Shown here one piece after another: positions 35,584 to 47,690 of a stretch of 64,000 bases of DNA. Both the position numbers and the translations under genes were made by a program. The stretch is from positions 30,689-94,688 of the forward strand of contig JADFUC010000205.1 of assembly GCA_019722365.1 (NCBI GenBank). The letters are read 5' to 3'. The first letter of the stretch is position 1. Each line of letters opens with the position of its first letter. Under the pieces are notes generated by a model. That model worked only from the letters and a program-made list of their open reading frames with translations, had not been told where the DNA came from and did not search any database. Origin of the DNA: Lithospermum erythrorhizon (Eukaryota > Streptophyta > Magnoliopsida > Boraginales > Boraginaceae).

Positions 35584-37427
35584 TGTAATGCGAGAATAAT
35601 TTTATTATTTATTTTAGGAATTACCATAAAACCCACTATAGGAAAAATTCACGAGTTTCTGGGTTTTATCAAATCGAAGGCATGTCAAGCCCATGAGTCC
35701 ACTAGCGTTCTTGACGATTTGTGAGATGCTTGACTTGGGCTTGACTTGATAGAAGCTTCGTATGAGCTCGGTTTGATTTGAGCTTGATTTGGCGTGAGCT
35801 TGATTTGAGCTTGATCTTGACTTGATTTGATTTGGACTAGGGCTCTATGGTTTGGGCTTGGTAGGAGCTGTGAAATTTGGATGCGAATAACGCGATGGAC
35901 TTGAGGCAGTGCGGACTTGGATATGTGGTCAAGTCGGAGGCGCTTCTTGACATATTCCCGTGTTGGCTGTATGTACTTGATCTTGGGTCTTGGACTTGAT
36001 TTTCGGTCTATATTAGACTTGATGGACTTACTGGCGTTTGTAGTGTGGGACTTGACTTTGAGTACTCTTTGGTGGGATTATGTGAATTTGGATAATACAA
36101 CTATACTATGAGGACTTTGTAGCAGAGGCCACTTGTCTTTGATGGAATTTGATTTGGGGATGAACTGAGCTTTAAGTTGTATGGAGTGATAGCAAGTATT
36201 GAAGTAGAGTTTTTTGCTTGTACTATAATGGCCTAGCGCGGCGTGTTGGCATGAAGAGTGGGACTTAGTGAGATTTGGCCTCACTTGGACTTGATTTAAC
36301 TTTAGTAGCGTGCTTCTATCTTGCCCATACTCTGAGGCTTTAACTGACTTATTCTTGTAGTGATGTCGGTATGAAGGTGCGTTCCAACCTTGTTGATAAT
36401 CTTGATTAATTAGGCAGAGGGGGCTTTAGTAGCGTGTTTGACCGTTCGGTGTATTCTTATATCTCTGCGGAACTTGATGAATCAAAGCGCGAAGTTTTTT
36501 AGGTGTTACCATGCAGATTTATGAATAATTAGAGGCTATTTAGCTTATTCACAGCGAATATTGACGTTCTTGAGAAAACCTTCTTGATTCTCGTGATTTT
36601 ACTTAAACGAAGAATTACTGCGTTTGTGCAATAATCTTGATTTCGGGCGCCTCTTTTGGCTGCACGGAGGTTTCCAGCCACCATGTGGTGTTTCTTGGCG
36701 GTTTTAAAGATTTAAGCTTTAGAGAAATCTTAGAGGTTTTCTCTGGCGTATTTTCTCGGGTGTTTTTGGATATGAATGGTGTTTTTGGATGTGAAATATG
36801 GTCTCCATTTTCGAACAAAAAGGGATGGGGGTTTATATAGGCTTCTGGGCTTCAAATGCTTGTTTTTGATTGGTTGATTTATTTTCAGGTGGATTATGAT
36901 CTTAACCGTTGATTGTTTGAGGCAAGATCTGGACCGTTGATAAAAAAACATAACTTGGTCCCCAAGAAAACCTAAAGTAGGCGCCTACTTTGAGGTCCTT
37001 GGACTTTTTGGAGCTTTTGATTTTGATCCCAAGCTTGCTTTGGAGTCTTCGTTTTTTCAATCCCGTGATTTCGGATTAGCATTTGAGCCCACGTGGCTTC
37101 CGGAATATTCCATATAACCGATTTTAATCAACAAAATTGAGGATTTTAGAGCCACGGTACAGACATTTAATGTGGTGTTTTCTCGGGAACCTATTTCGAG
37201 TTCAAATTTAGGGTTAATTAATGTAGAAACCCTTATTTTTTTGACTTATTAACTCGGTTTGATTTCGAGAACCCTTGTTCGATCGAGGGTTTGATTTGAA
37301 TTTAGGATTTAATCAAGAACCCTAATCATCCACGTGACATCTTTTTTAGTAGCTCGACTTTTAATTAATTTGATTAATTTATCTTAATCAATTTAATTAT
37401 TATTTTAATAAATTTTCGATGTCTACA
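35584..37427 (-). repeat. Family A solo LTR, copy 2
   Basis: The repeat runs from TGTAATGCGAGAATAATT to CGATGTCTACA on the plus strand and is the only copy with both ends well preserved (1844 bp). It contains the GAGCTTGATTTG-rich segment near 35750-35850, the CAGCCACCATGTGGTG block near 36670 and the AT-rich end. No family A internal sequence flanks it on either side, so it is a solo LTR. Flanks are GAGGG on the left and AGAAG on the right, so no clear target duplication remains. Confidence 0.75.
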
Positions 37428-38134
37428 AGAAGGACGATGACCCCTTACTATACGCCTCAAGTTCCTCTACTAATTAGGATGATGGGTGCAAGAGAGGATA
37501 AATGTTAACATGGATGCAAATATATATCTCATGGAAGATTAAATGGACATTGATTTTTATTAGTATTATTTTTAGATAATGATATTGTATAGACGACTAT
37601 TTTTGTAAAAATTGTCTTCAAACGATTACTTGAATTCAGGTTTTCACATGATGAACATTTATTGTCACTAATCACTAACATACTAACATATATAAAAGTG
37701 TGATTAAAGATTGTGTTTTTTTCCTTTTTAGATTACTAATAAATTACCCTTATATCTAAAAAGAGAGAGGATAAATGTACTAACTTTGCTTAAAACAACC
37801 AAAACATATAACTAATAGTTGAGTAAGTACATGTTAAAGAAAAATATTTTTTCGTTACAACGATTCAAGAATAAAGATTAACAAAAGTAGAGATCATGAC
37901 ATATACAAAAACCTTTTGTTTCACATTCTTATGATTTTTTGGATTGAAGTGTTTTTGTGATTGAACCAAAATTGGTATCACGGATATTTTTGTTACGCTT
38001 TAAGTCGTGAACAAATTTTTTTGTTACGCTTTCACCTATTTGTGTTATATTTGCATATATGCCTAACATTTTTGGAGAGTAAAAAGATTTCAGACATTTC
38101 AAAACTAGATGAAATCATTACAACTCCAAATAAC
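37428..38134. other. Non-coding stretch where the remaining polygalacturonase exons should be
   Basis: This is the expected position, on the minus strand, of exons 2 onwards of the polygalacturonase starting at 38401. I read all three minus-strand frames and saw none of the family's core motifs (NTD, DD, GHG or RIK blocks). The sequence is AT-rich and holds only short frames. Confidence 0.6.
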
Positions 38135-38401
38135 CTTTGTCTCATCAGTTTTTCCATCACCCTTAGCTCCAAAATTCAAAACATTTTTGGTGTTGGTTGC
38201 ATCAGCCATTGATAATCTCCTAATTGATGTTTCGAGAGAGAATGCAGAAGGATAGGCATGGAAGTCATAAGCAGATTCATCTTGGTAGTTATTAGAAGTT
38301 GAATCCGCATCATGTATGCCCTTGGAACATGACACCATACAAACAAAAGAGAGAATAATGACAAACATGATAAAAGGGATAATATTCTTTTGTGGTGACA
38401 T
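38135..38401 (-). pseudogene. Polygalacturonase 5' fragment: first exon only
   Basis: The ATG at 38401 opens an 89-codon exon. It has a signal peptide (NIIPFIMFVIILSFVCMVSC, about residues 6-25), a linker of about 45 residues, and the conserved glycoside hydrolase family 28 start KNVLNFGAKGDGKTDETK. It ends at a good donor, AAG then GTTATT, in phase 0, as in related genes. Intact polygalacturonases have about 400-480 residues and cut pectin in the cell wall. The right-handed beta-helix with the catalytic aspartates is missing, and no further exon lies downstream before the solo LTR at 37427. The TATA box upstream suggests it was once a complete gene. A second reading is a transposed gene fragment. 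Confidence 0.8.
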
Positions 38402-38528
38402 CTTTTGTTTTCTTTGTAAAACGAGTACTAGCTTGTTTGAGAGAGACAATTAATTTAAGATAACAGAAGGTTTATTAGCTCTTGATTATACGGTGATAAT
38501 TATGTAGTTGTATGTTGCATGAGTAGCT

Positions 38529-38536
38529 ATTTATAG
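38529..38536 (-). promoter_or_regulatory. TATA box of the polygalacturonase fragment
   Basis: TATAAATA on the minus strand lies about 130 bp upstream of the ATG at 38401. Its position and sequence fit a plant core promoter with a leader of about 95 nt. Transcription from it is inferred, not shown. Confidence 0.55.
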
Positions 38537-39659
38537 AACTAAATATGGATAAGGTTTAATGGATAATTTGAATCTACTGATGATGACTTGATAGCAGCAT
38601 GTACATGATAAATCAATAGATATATAGTTTCCATATTCTGTGCATTGTAGCTTTTTAAATACACATGTACTATTTTGTTTAAAGTAATGAATCACAAAAT
38701 TATATATATGGAGTTGATAGTTATAAATGAAATATATATCTAAAATAATCAAATGTGTTAGATGATCTCAAAATAGGTTCATATGTAGGTTAATTGACTT
38801 ATTTAGTTTCCCATGTACGACTCCTTATGGCATAGTATGGTAGTGAAATGTTAGAGATTTGCACGAAATGTATACTTAATTAGATTTCTATATTCCATAG
38901 TATAATTGTATGTCTATATGTTGATATTAGAGATATTACTATTATATATTACGTACGTACATTGATATTGTTAAATAATTAAACATATCAATATAACTTA
39001 ATTGATGTAATTATAAGTAAATGTTTTATTATCGTAATTTCTTATTTAGAATAGAATTGTATCAATTATTGTATATCTTGTAGAATTATAGCATACATAT
39101 TCATGTAGATAAAGGTATCAATATTCTACTCAGACACTCATCTTTTTTTCTCTTTGAGAATAATTTTTCCTTTATCCAATATTATTAGATAGATAATAAT
39201 GCACAAGGGTAACATTTGAAATAAATTTTCATATTCTATTTCCTTTTTCATCAAACTAGCAACTTGATCGTTAATTAGATAACTATAGTATATCAATTCG
39301 AAAATTCATCGAGATCATATATATGTATGTTATCTAGCTGGTACATCCCTGTAAGAACATACTTGTAATTTATCTCAAATCCAGCTCTATCCAATAAGTT
39401 GCAGATTCCATCAAAGTAGATAAAATACATAAGTTATGTTTTTCATACGTTATATCCTAATAATAATAAAAATATAAAATTTTACTGTGTGAGTGACCTA
39501 ATTCGTTAACATACATCCCTTTTAAAAATTAGGGTTCAGTTATGGTGTTAAACCTATTGTGAGAGTACGTATAAGATAATATATATATACGATCTAAAAT
39601 ATAATCAAGTTTTACATGTTATTGGTGCATGGTTAATATGCATTTTAGATTTTGAACTA

Positions 39660-39900
39660 AAATATTATAAGTATAGATAGTAAAAATTTATTAAAAAATA
39701 AATTAAAATGATTAAGACAACTTAATCAAAATAATTAAATCAAGCCACTAAAGAAATGACACGTGGCTAGGGTTCTCGATCGAATCCTAAATTTAAAGTA
39801 TAACCGCCGTGCGGACAGAAGTGGGAAATTAAGCGTAGTAAAATTAGGATTAAACACAATTTAAACTCGAAATAGGATTTCCTAAATTTAAAGGGATTTT
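39660..39900 (+). repeat. Fragment of family A LTR start, opposite orientation to copies 1 and 2
   Basis: The order TTAATCAAAATAATTAAATC, then GACACGTGGCTAGGGTTCT, then CGAATCC is the reverse complement of the outer end of the LTR near 37290-37400. The TGTAGACA terminus is missing. It may be the outer end of the plus-strand LTR at 41960-43240, separated from it by about 2 kb of unrelated AT-rich DNA, or an independent fragment. Confidence 0.6.
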
Positions 39901-41136
39901 AATAAATTAGATGTAAGCGAAACAAAATTAAAATTTTTAAGACGAAGCGAGCAAAATAGCATGATTCGATTAAAATAAATGACCTTGGTGTATTTACTGA
40001 AAACTCAGCTTTCAAATTCAAGCGGCAGAATTTGTTTAATAATAGTAAAATATAAATATTCTGAAGTAATATTATACTTTTGATTTGTATTATAATTTAT
40101 TTTGTTCATGGTTATATGATCATATAATTTTAATAATCTAATTTTAATAATAAGTTTAATTTTTTTTTATGTCTTAACTAACCGTATCGAGTTTAATAAA
40201 GAATGGTGCGTCGTAGCAATTATGTTATTAGAAATATCATTTTTCTATTTTTAACGAAAAATGCACCTTATGTTATTTTGTTGTTAAATATCCACGTTTA
40301 GATTGATTAGTAGTATAAATTATTCATAGTTCCATATTCTAAATTTTATTTACGTATTCTTTTTATTATATTTTATTGGTGATTGACTCAATTATATTTG
40401 CCTGAAAACTGAATAATATTTTAATAAAATTCTCTCAATTTTAGCCATAAAACAATAAAGCGGCTTAGCATTCGTCTCCTTGTTCGAATGTGAAATACTC
40501 GAATGAATTATATTGAAAATCAATGGAATACCTCTTTTAAAACTATATATTGTGCGATAATTTTTAATAGAGAAATTAAACCTCAATAGTATATATGTGA
40601 TTAATACTTGATATGAATTTTTTTAATTTTGACATCAATACTCTTTAATATAAAGGTAAGGCAGGTGATCAAATAGAAGATGATAGTATATACATATATC
40701 GAATGTTAAACAAATAAGAAATTGGATTATATATATAATATACATATTCATGCATATTTTTAGATAACAATGTCGATGAACTATATTTCATATAGGTGAA
40801 AACTAATAAATATTATTAGCAATGACAATACTCTTATTAGGTGAATTGAATTTTTTTAATTTCCTTTCTATATATTAGATTTGACTCTAATTAATTGCAT
40901 CTATGGTTTATGAATAAAGAATATTTTAATTTAATTATAAAAACTTCTTCCCCAAATAATAATAACATAAGGTATATATTATAATAAAAATAAAATTTGA
41001 AAACTGAAATATCAAATATATTACTCTCCGTACTAAATGATTTTCATGTGATTTAAGTTCTCCCAGGTGGCAAACTTTGCTGTGATAAACATAGTTTGAA
41101 TCATTTAATCAATATTAAAATGCATTAAAAATATTG

Positions 41137-41304
41137 CTCCTCCGTACCCGATTTGAGGCGTTTTGCCAAAAATAGAAATCTAGATAATTCTTGTTTTATT
41201 CATATGGCGATGAAATCTAGGGAAAATAAAATATAGGGGTTAATTTGAAATTTCTTTAAATTGATGTAAAAGTAAAAGTCTGTACATTATGGGATGGGCG
41301 GGAG
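41137..41304. mobile_element. MITE-like element flanked by TATTG repeats
   Basis: The left end CTCCTCCGTACCCGAT and the right end ATGGGATGGGCGGGAG are imperfect inverted repeats with the CTCCCTCCG-type sequence of plant MITEs. TATTG lies directly on both sides and could be a 5-bp target duplication. The element is 168 bp and non-coding. A Stowaway-type element would have a TA duplication, so the superfamily is open. Confidence 0.55.
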
Positions 41305-41959
41305 TATTGTTTGATAATTTTCAAAATCAAATAATATTTGAAGTTAACATTTAATCTACGAAAAATCCAAATTTAAAGATTGAAAATCTATTTAGGATAA
41401 ATGAAATTATTAGATATATAACTTGTACTTTTTTTTCAATTGTTGAAATTTTTTTAATTTATAATTGAATAATTATCATATAAAACAATTTATTATGAGT
41501 AGACTAATTCATTGCATTAAAATAAAATTTAATTGTTGTTATGATAAAATTAAAAAAATCAAAAACAGTATTATATCAAACACTTTTATTTGTTGGTAAA
41601 GATGTTGAGTATTTTTTATATAATTGGACGAAAATATTGATAATGAACATATGGTAATCATCATACGTATGAAAGTGGTAAAATTCTTACACATATTATA
41701 GAAAGTAAATAATAACTCAACTATGTTTAAATTGTTATAGAATTTTAAGGTAAAATTATACAGTTTCATGTATTGATTATTGTTATAAGAGTCCTTTTTA
41801 AAAAATATCAATAGAAAATATTATAATAAGGGTAATATAGTAATTAGTAGTGTGAAAGGGAAGAAACACAACTCACACTTTTATAAGTAGGAGGATTATT
41901 TGTCTATTGATTCGAATCTTTGCTTAATTAACAGTTAAAATCACATCAAAATTAAGCAG

Positions 41960-43240
41960 GCAAATCAAAAAGAAATATTAAAATAGAAACACAAATACCC
42001 ACTAAATTTCAAAATAGCAAGAACAATTCGTACACAAAACACACAATCAGGAGGGCGACCTGCAAATTCTCTAAGTTAAATATTTGAAGCCACTAGCGGA
42101 AACACTTACCCGGCTTTTGATCCATTCTAAAACAATGACCAAAATGGCGCCTAAGATGGAATTATGCTAATAAACGTAGTGATTAACTGAAGTTAGAGCA
42201 ATCGATGAGAATCAGCACAAATTTCTCAAGCAATAGAATATTCGGGAATAAGCTAAATAGCACACAGTCTTCATAAATCTTTGCCTGAACACGAAAAATC
42301 TCGGGTTTGATTAAATCCAAGTTCATATAGAACAATTTGAACATTCGATCCCACATAGGTAGTTCGAGGAAGGAAACAAAATTCTTTAAAAGATACTGAA
42401 TGAGGTGATCGGTATAAGTGATAGGTTGGAATGACTCCACCGTCATGCGATAAATCATTCAAACAACAATTTGTTAAAGCCATTGTAGTGCGAGGTTAGA
42501 GCGTACATTGCTTCATAGCTTAAATCAAATTCAAGTGAACGAATCTCACTAAACCCCGTCTACAACCAACAACAAAGTATTGTAAGTACAAACAAGAAAG
42601 CGTACATTCTTCCTTGACATGCGTTATCGCTCAATACAACTTCTGACTTGGAGTTACATCTGAAAATCGAAATCCATCAAAGACAAATGGCATGTCGTAA
42701 CAAGTCATAAATCAAATATATTGCTTTATCATTTCAGTCCGCTGGGTTATATCCACTTAAATCCGCCCACAAAGAGTGAAGCCAATGCACTACTTGATTA
42801 CCAACACAGTAAACTCATCGGTTTGACATAGATGGAGAATCAAGTCAAGAGCCAAGGTCGAAATCACAACTGGCAACATGAGGAATACGCCAAGTAAAAG
42901 CTCCCGGCTTCGAGGGCAATATCTGAAGTCGAACCCGATCTCGAAGTCCATCGAGCTTCAGACATATAATATCCGGCTAAATAATAGAAGCGTCTATCAA
43001 GAAATCAACTCAAAATTCCATTAAATCAGCTCAGAGTCGGCTCAAATGTCGGCCGAGCTGTCTTGAAAGCTCCTACTCGTGGTAAGTCAAAGTCGGCGTC
43101 TCACCAGATCGTCGGCCAAATGCCTTGGGATCCATAGTTTGAGACTGATCGATCTTCTTCGATTTGTTAAAACACGTACATTGAAGAATTTTCACCCAAA
43201 TAATAATAAAATTCTTCTTTGTACCTAAATCTATATTGCC
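41960..43240 (+). repeat. Family A LTR, plus orientation, partial (copy 3)
   Basis: This is the reverse complement of copy 1 from about 3800 down to 2660: TTCTCTAAGTTAAATATTTG and AGCGGAAACAC near 42070-42110, GGATCCATAGTTTGAGAC near 43130, and CTTCTTCGATTTGTTAAAAC near 43155. The outer third is missing. It is directly followed by gag-like internal sequence in the same orientation. Confidence 0.7.
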
Positions 43241-43245
43241 CAGGT

Positions 43246-46200
43246 GTTATATCTTTAGATGGCAATCGAGATGTTCAAAGATATACGGCTCCTGCTGCAT
43301 GTATCAAAGGATACTCTGAGGAGAAGGGATCACGACAAGATGATCAGATTGAAATGCTCTGATGGCTCGAGGGGCGTCCTACCATGAGCCTATTGAAATC
43401 TTGACTTATTTGCGGGGCTCTTGAAGCCGAGAACAAGTGATAACCGGGCGACGGGTGCTGGCTCAGGCCCGAGGAACGCTACCGGCCTGCATTGTTGGGA
43501 GACTTTGATAGTTAGTCGGAGAACTTCAAAACTTCTGATTTCTAATGGGTACTCTACTGCGGTCACGCTGTTGAGAGTCTGGTTCGTTCACATTCTACCG
43601 GACTTCCTGCCCAATGATGATGGTATTATAAGGGAGAACAAGTAGCTACCTAACGGGGATGGTAGAAATATGTTACAAAGATGCAACATCAAGATGAATC
43701 ATTGCTCAGATATTAGGAAGGATGGCTAATCAGCATAGAACAAAATGGCAGGCTGCTCACAAAAGCAAACGAGCATAGCCTCTAAAATGGGAGATACAAA
43801 TCACATCTATCACGGTGAAACAGAGTTAAATGCATGGGCCAATAGAAACATAGTAGAAACTCTATCATTTCTGATGAATGAACTGATTACGCGTATGTTG
43901 AGCGATGCGTATAGGGGCAAAAAAGGTCGTGAGAAGATCGGAGTCGCTTATTACTGCCTGCATAAAGCCTATGCACTCCCGTGCTTATAGACCAAAGCTG
44001 AAAATGCCAAGGCTATCGACCACCTAAGTTCCCGATTGGATGGGTGAGGAACCTGACTAACAAACAACCCTTTGTTTGAGACGTAGGCAAATCTTTGGGT
44101 TGAAAAAAGAGATAAATATAGTAAAAGCAGAGATTGGTTCGCTCGCCGAAGGGGAGGACTCTGTTCATTGGTACACATTGACTTAAATGACCTCCATAGA
44201 TGAATTCTTTCTTGGAGGCGAATTCATAATGTTTCTTATTACAAATAGGACCCGGTTAGCATGATGCGACTACTTGCTGGCTAAAGAAAAGAAGAGTCGA
44301 TTCTGAGACCGTGAGATGGAAATTACGAATTTAAAGTGCAAAGATAGGTTCTTAGAGTCGTTAGCCAAGCCGGTATCGAGCATGAATTGGGACCTCCGAT
44401 GCGTTATGCGGGAATCTTTGAGCCTTGACCAATAGCAGCGAGCTCACGACATGGAGCTCGGCATTCTTTGCGAATAAAGTGCGATACCGCCTGCTCCGGC
44501 CTCTTGGTGAAAACTGATGAGCCAAGGAAGCGAAAAGACTCTTTCAAACTCAAAAGAAAACACCTTCTCTTGACAGTTCAGGAACTAAGAAGATCGAGCG
44601 AGCTTGACCTTCCCGAAAATACTTAAAGAGATGCAGAGAATGACTTCTGCTGATCAAACTGTTCCTCCCGTGTTTGATGAGCTATTGAAACCAAAGCTCA
44701 TAGAACTTCCAAATTCAAATCGACACTTAGGAGGCAAATCGAGCGGAGGCCAACTTTTGAAAGTATCACAGGAATCTTGAGGCATCCCGTTGAAAAGTGC
44801 TTATTCAAGAGCCAGTGATGGGATCTCGCGAGAAGGGGAGGCGATAACCTAGAATAAGACAAAGTCTGCTAACCCGTATTACCTGCGTAGTCATTATTAA
44901 GGTCCAAAAGTGCTTTTAGGAAGAAATAAACTCATCCTGAAGAAGCATGGTGACCTGGATAATAGAGACTCTGAAGCATACCATGCTATGTGTTGAAGTT
45001 GGCGACAACTTTCAGAGTGCGGCGAGGGGGCACCTAATGAGTGGCTTGGCTTGAGTAGTCACCAGCTTCGCCGTCCGTTCCAGTGGAGACACGCCCGCGA
45101 GAGATGGTGCTCATAATAAACACTCTATTAGAGTACGTAAACGTTGAATAAAATTTGAATCTTTGGTAGATGGAGGATCGTATAAACATCCTACGACTCA
45201 CAGCATTAAAGTGCTGAAATCACACAAAACTTCACGGCGGTCCCGCGTCGTAATTCAAGATTTAACGATGAAATGAGTAAAGCGGTGGCTGAGATTTGGA
45301 AACCAACCGTGGTTCCATGTGATAGATGCCCAGTCGCGTATAACGTCAGCTAGGAAGTCCTTGGGATCCATAGCTTGACAATGTTGTCCCTTCTTTCGCA
45401 GTGTAAAATACTATAAAGATGGAATAGAAAAAACATCAAAGGCGGATGAAAATCCTTGCGATTGGAAAAAGTTCCAAGTACTACAAGAAAAGGGCATATC
45501 CGAAATGAAGAGGAAAGGGCCAAAGAGTGCAAGACTTTATCTCAGTACCCATGAAATACTTCTGCCGGCTTTCTGAGAAGCGGAAGAGGCTAGTTGGCGT
45601 TCAAGGCGACTGATCGATCAACCGAAAGGTGGTGGCATTAAGCACTAGCCTTGTGGAAGGACCCAAAATAGAGCATGAAATTATGGGTCAAGCAAACCTC
45701 TATTAAAGAAATTTTAGTATGATCTGATAAGGAAAAAAAGCCATGGGACAACTGCTCCGAACTTACAAGCGATAAAGTATCTGGGTTAAATGACACCCAA
45801 AGTGCCTAAAGCGAGAAAGGTATGGGATTTAAGAGTATCATTATGTATTAGAGATGGAAGAATTGTCGGTTAATTTGGCGGGGGCATTCTGGGAGGACAT
45901 CAACGAAGCAGTAATACTAAACCATTGCTTAGATATTTGAATATGTCATGCATTCTTTGGATTGCACGGTACTTTAAGCGAAAATCAATGTGCTAGATCG
46001 TCACGGTATTTGATGATGTCGAGGCGAGGTAAGACTCCCAGTTAACTTTATTGACGGACAGAAGACTTTTATGACCTAACACTAGTATCTTGCCCCGATA
46101 GTATTTATCCCCGAATATGACGTTTATCAATCAATTCGTGGTGCTCCAAGGGAGGCAGGAGAAGTTTTCGTGGAGGCCAACGAGGCATATAGAATGCATT

Positions 46201-46260
46201 GAATGACATTTGGTGTGCTTTAATCATGTTTTGGAATAATTCAGCAACCAGCTCGATTGT
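43246..46260 (+). mobile_element. Internal region of family A element with Ty3/gypsy gag remnant
   Basis: The plus strand shows DELLKPKLIELPNSNR near 44675-44730 and RHPVEKCLFK near 44780-44810, the conserved spacer and zinc-finger-like blocks of gag in many plant Ty3 elements. A glycine/glutamate tail matching the minus-strand SQESGEITEEDKVSSNHIT of the copy near 54440-54500 follows. The start of the region parallels the reverse complement of 56080-55990. No protease, RT, RNase H or integrase motif was found up to 46260, and no second LTR follows. Confidence 0.65.
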
Positions 46261-47690
46261 AGGATTTGAGTGACTTGTCAACTATAATGAGGGCACTTAT
46301 CATATTGCACTTATCATATTGAAAATTTTAGTACCATAAACTATTTTAGTATACTTGATGGAAATGTAAAATGTAAAATGTTTATTTATTTATTTATTAC
46401 ATATGATAAGTGATGAAAAGTATAATTATATAATATTGCAGAGATGTTAGTTTAAGTCTTGAGGATAAAAGTTAATATGTTGATCATTCTATGTCAATTG
46501 AGTCGAACCTTAAGCCTAGTCAACCAATTGAAGCTCAATCAATCAAAGACTACAGCTCATAGTCAAACCTCTAATTTGGGATTCAATTACGTCAATTGTC
46601 TTAAGATCGAGCTTAGCAATATAAGATGGCCCAGGTCAATCAATTGGAGTCGATGCAATATGTTGCTCAAGTTCAAGTCTGAATATCTGGTTTTGAGGTC
46701 GAGTAGCCAAACAAATCATATATATGATATACGGCCACATAATTAATTTTCTGATGCTTCTCTCAATTATACGCAGCTGATGTAAATTCGCGTTGTTATT
46801 AGCAGGAAATCGAGATCCAGGTTCGAAATTCACTGCTGCGTTTGCCACTTTTGTTTACTTCAAGTCGGAGCAGGAAATATTTTTTAGATCTTAAGTAATC
46901 GGTGCAGGACGGACCGAAATAACCATTACTCGATAATATAATCAACACTTCATTCCGCTTGAAATCATAGCCTCACCATCACATTTTTAAATTATTTATG
47001 TTAAAAATCAATTTTTAGATGTTTTTGATGTTGGTCTTGATTTTGGGTTATTGATTTAGGTTTTTTATTTAGGGTTTTTATTTGATTTTTAGCCGGATCC
47101 ACGAGCAGGTCAGCGATGAATAATATCTATAACATCGGACAATCGATCAAAATCATCCGGCAAGTATACCGAGTCCTACCCATGCCGATATGTGGTTCGG
47201 TCCCGAGAATGTTGATACCCAGACCTAGTATGACCGACACATGGTATCATGAGTTTTTCTTAATTAATTGAATTTTGTGTATAACATACCCGCTGCCTTT
47301 TATTCATAGAAGCATTCTCACTAGTAATGATGTAAAGCTGATAACAAGAGGACCCGTGAAGGAGAAGGTTTTTGGGTGATGAATGATCACAAATTCACAT
47401 GATTCCTATTGTTGGATTACTGGATTAGATCATCTAGATCTAGGCACTTGCCATATATCTATAGGTCTAAGTACCATATATGTATCTTGCTTCTTAGGTC
47501 CCTAGTATACTATATCTTGCATGCACACAATTCACAAGGGAAAAGACAAAGAATATGATGGGCAAGATCATTTCTTGAACTATTTCTTTATTGTTTATGT
47601 GTTCCTAAATTAAGCATTTTTACTTTATATTTGTTATGAATATAACGAATAATAAAATAAAAACGAAAAAATAATAGATAAGGAGGAGGA
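46261..47690. other. Unassigned intergenic stretch
   Basis: Small simple repeats occur: GCACTTATCATATT twice near 46300 and a TTTA run near 46384. Positions 46900-47250 hold GC-richer remnant sequence with words like GGTTCGGTCCCGAGAATG and CCGAGTCCTACCCATGCC, resembling decayed transposon ends seen near 19400-19860. No gene is seen. Confidence 0.4.

Larger units (their letters stand above)
38537..41959. other. AT-rich intergenic region with an inverted family A LTR fragment and MITE remnants
   Basis: No gene is supported over 3.4 kb. Frames such as 40392-40586 and 41539-41811 are AT-driven and unlike known proteins. The block at 39660-39900 and the MITE at 41137-41304 are listed separately. 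Another ACTCTCCGTACTAAATG end near 41023 may belong to a second broken MITE. Confidence 0.5.

Noticed and set aside
35570..37440. Target site duplication around solo LTR copy 2
   Set aside because: The flanking pentamers GAGGG and AGAAG do not match. Only a shifted comparison (GAGGG against GAAGG) is close, which is not convincing.
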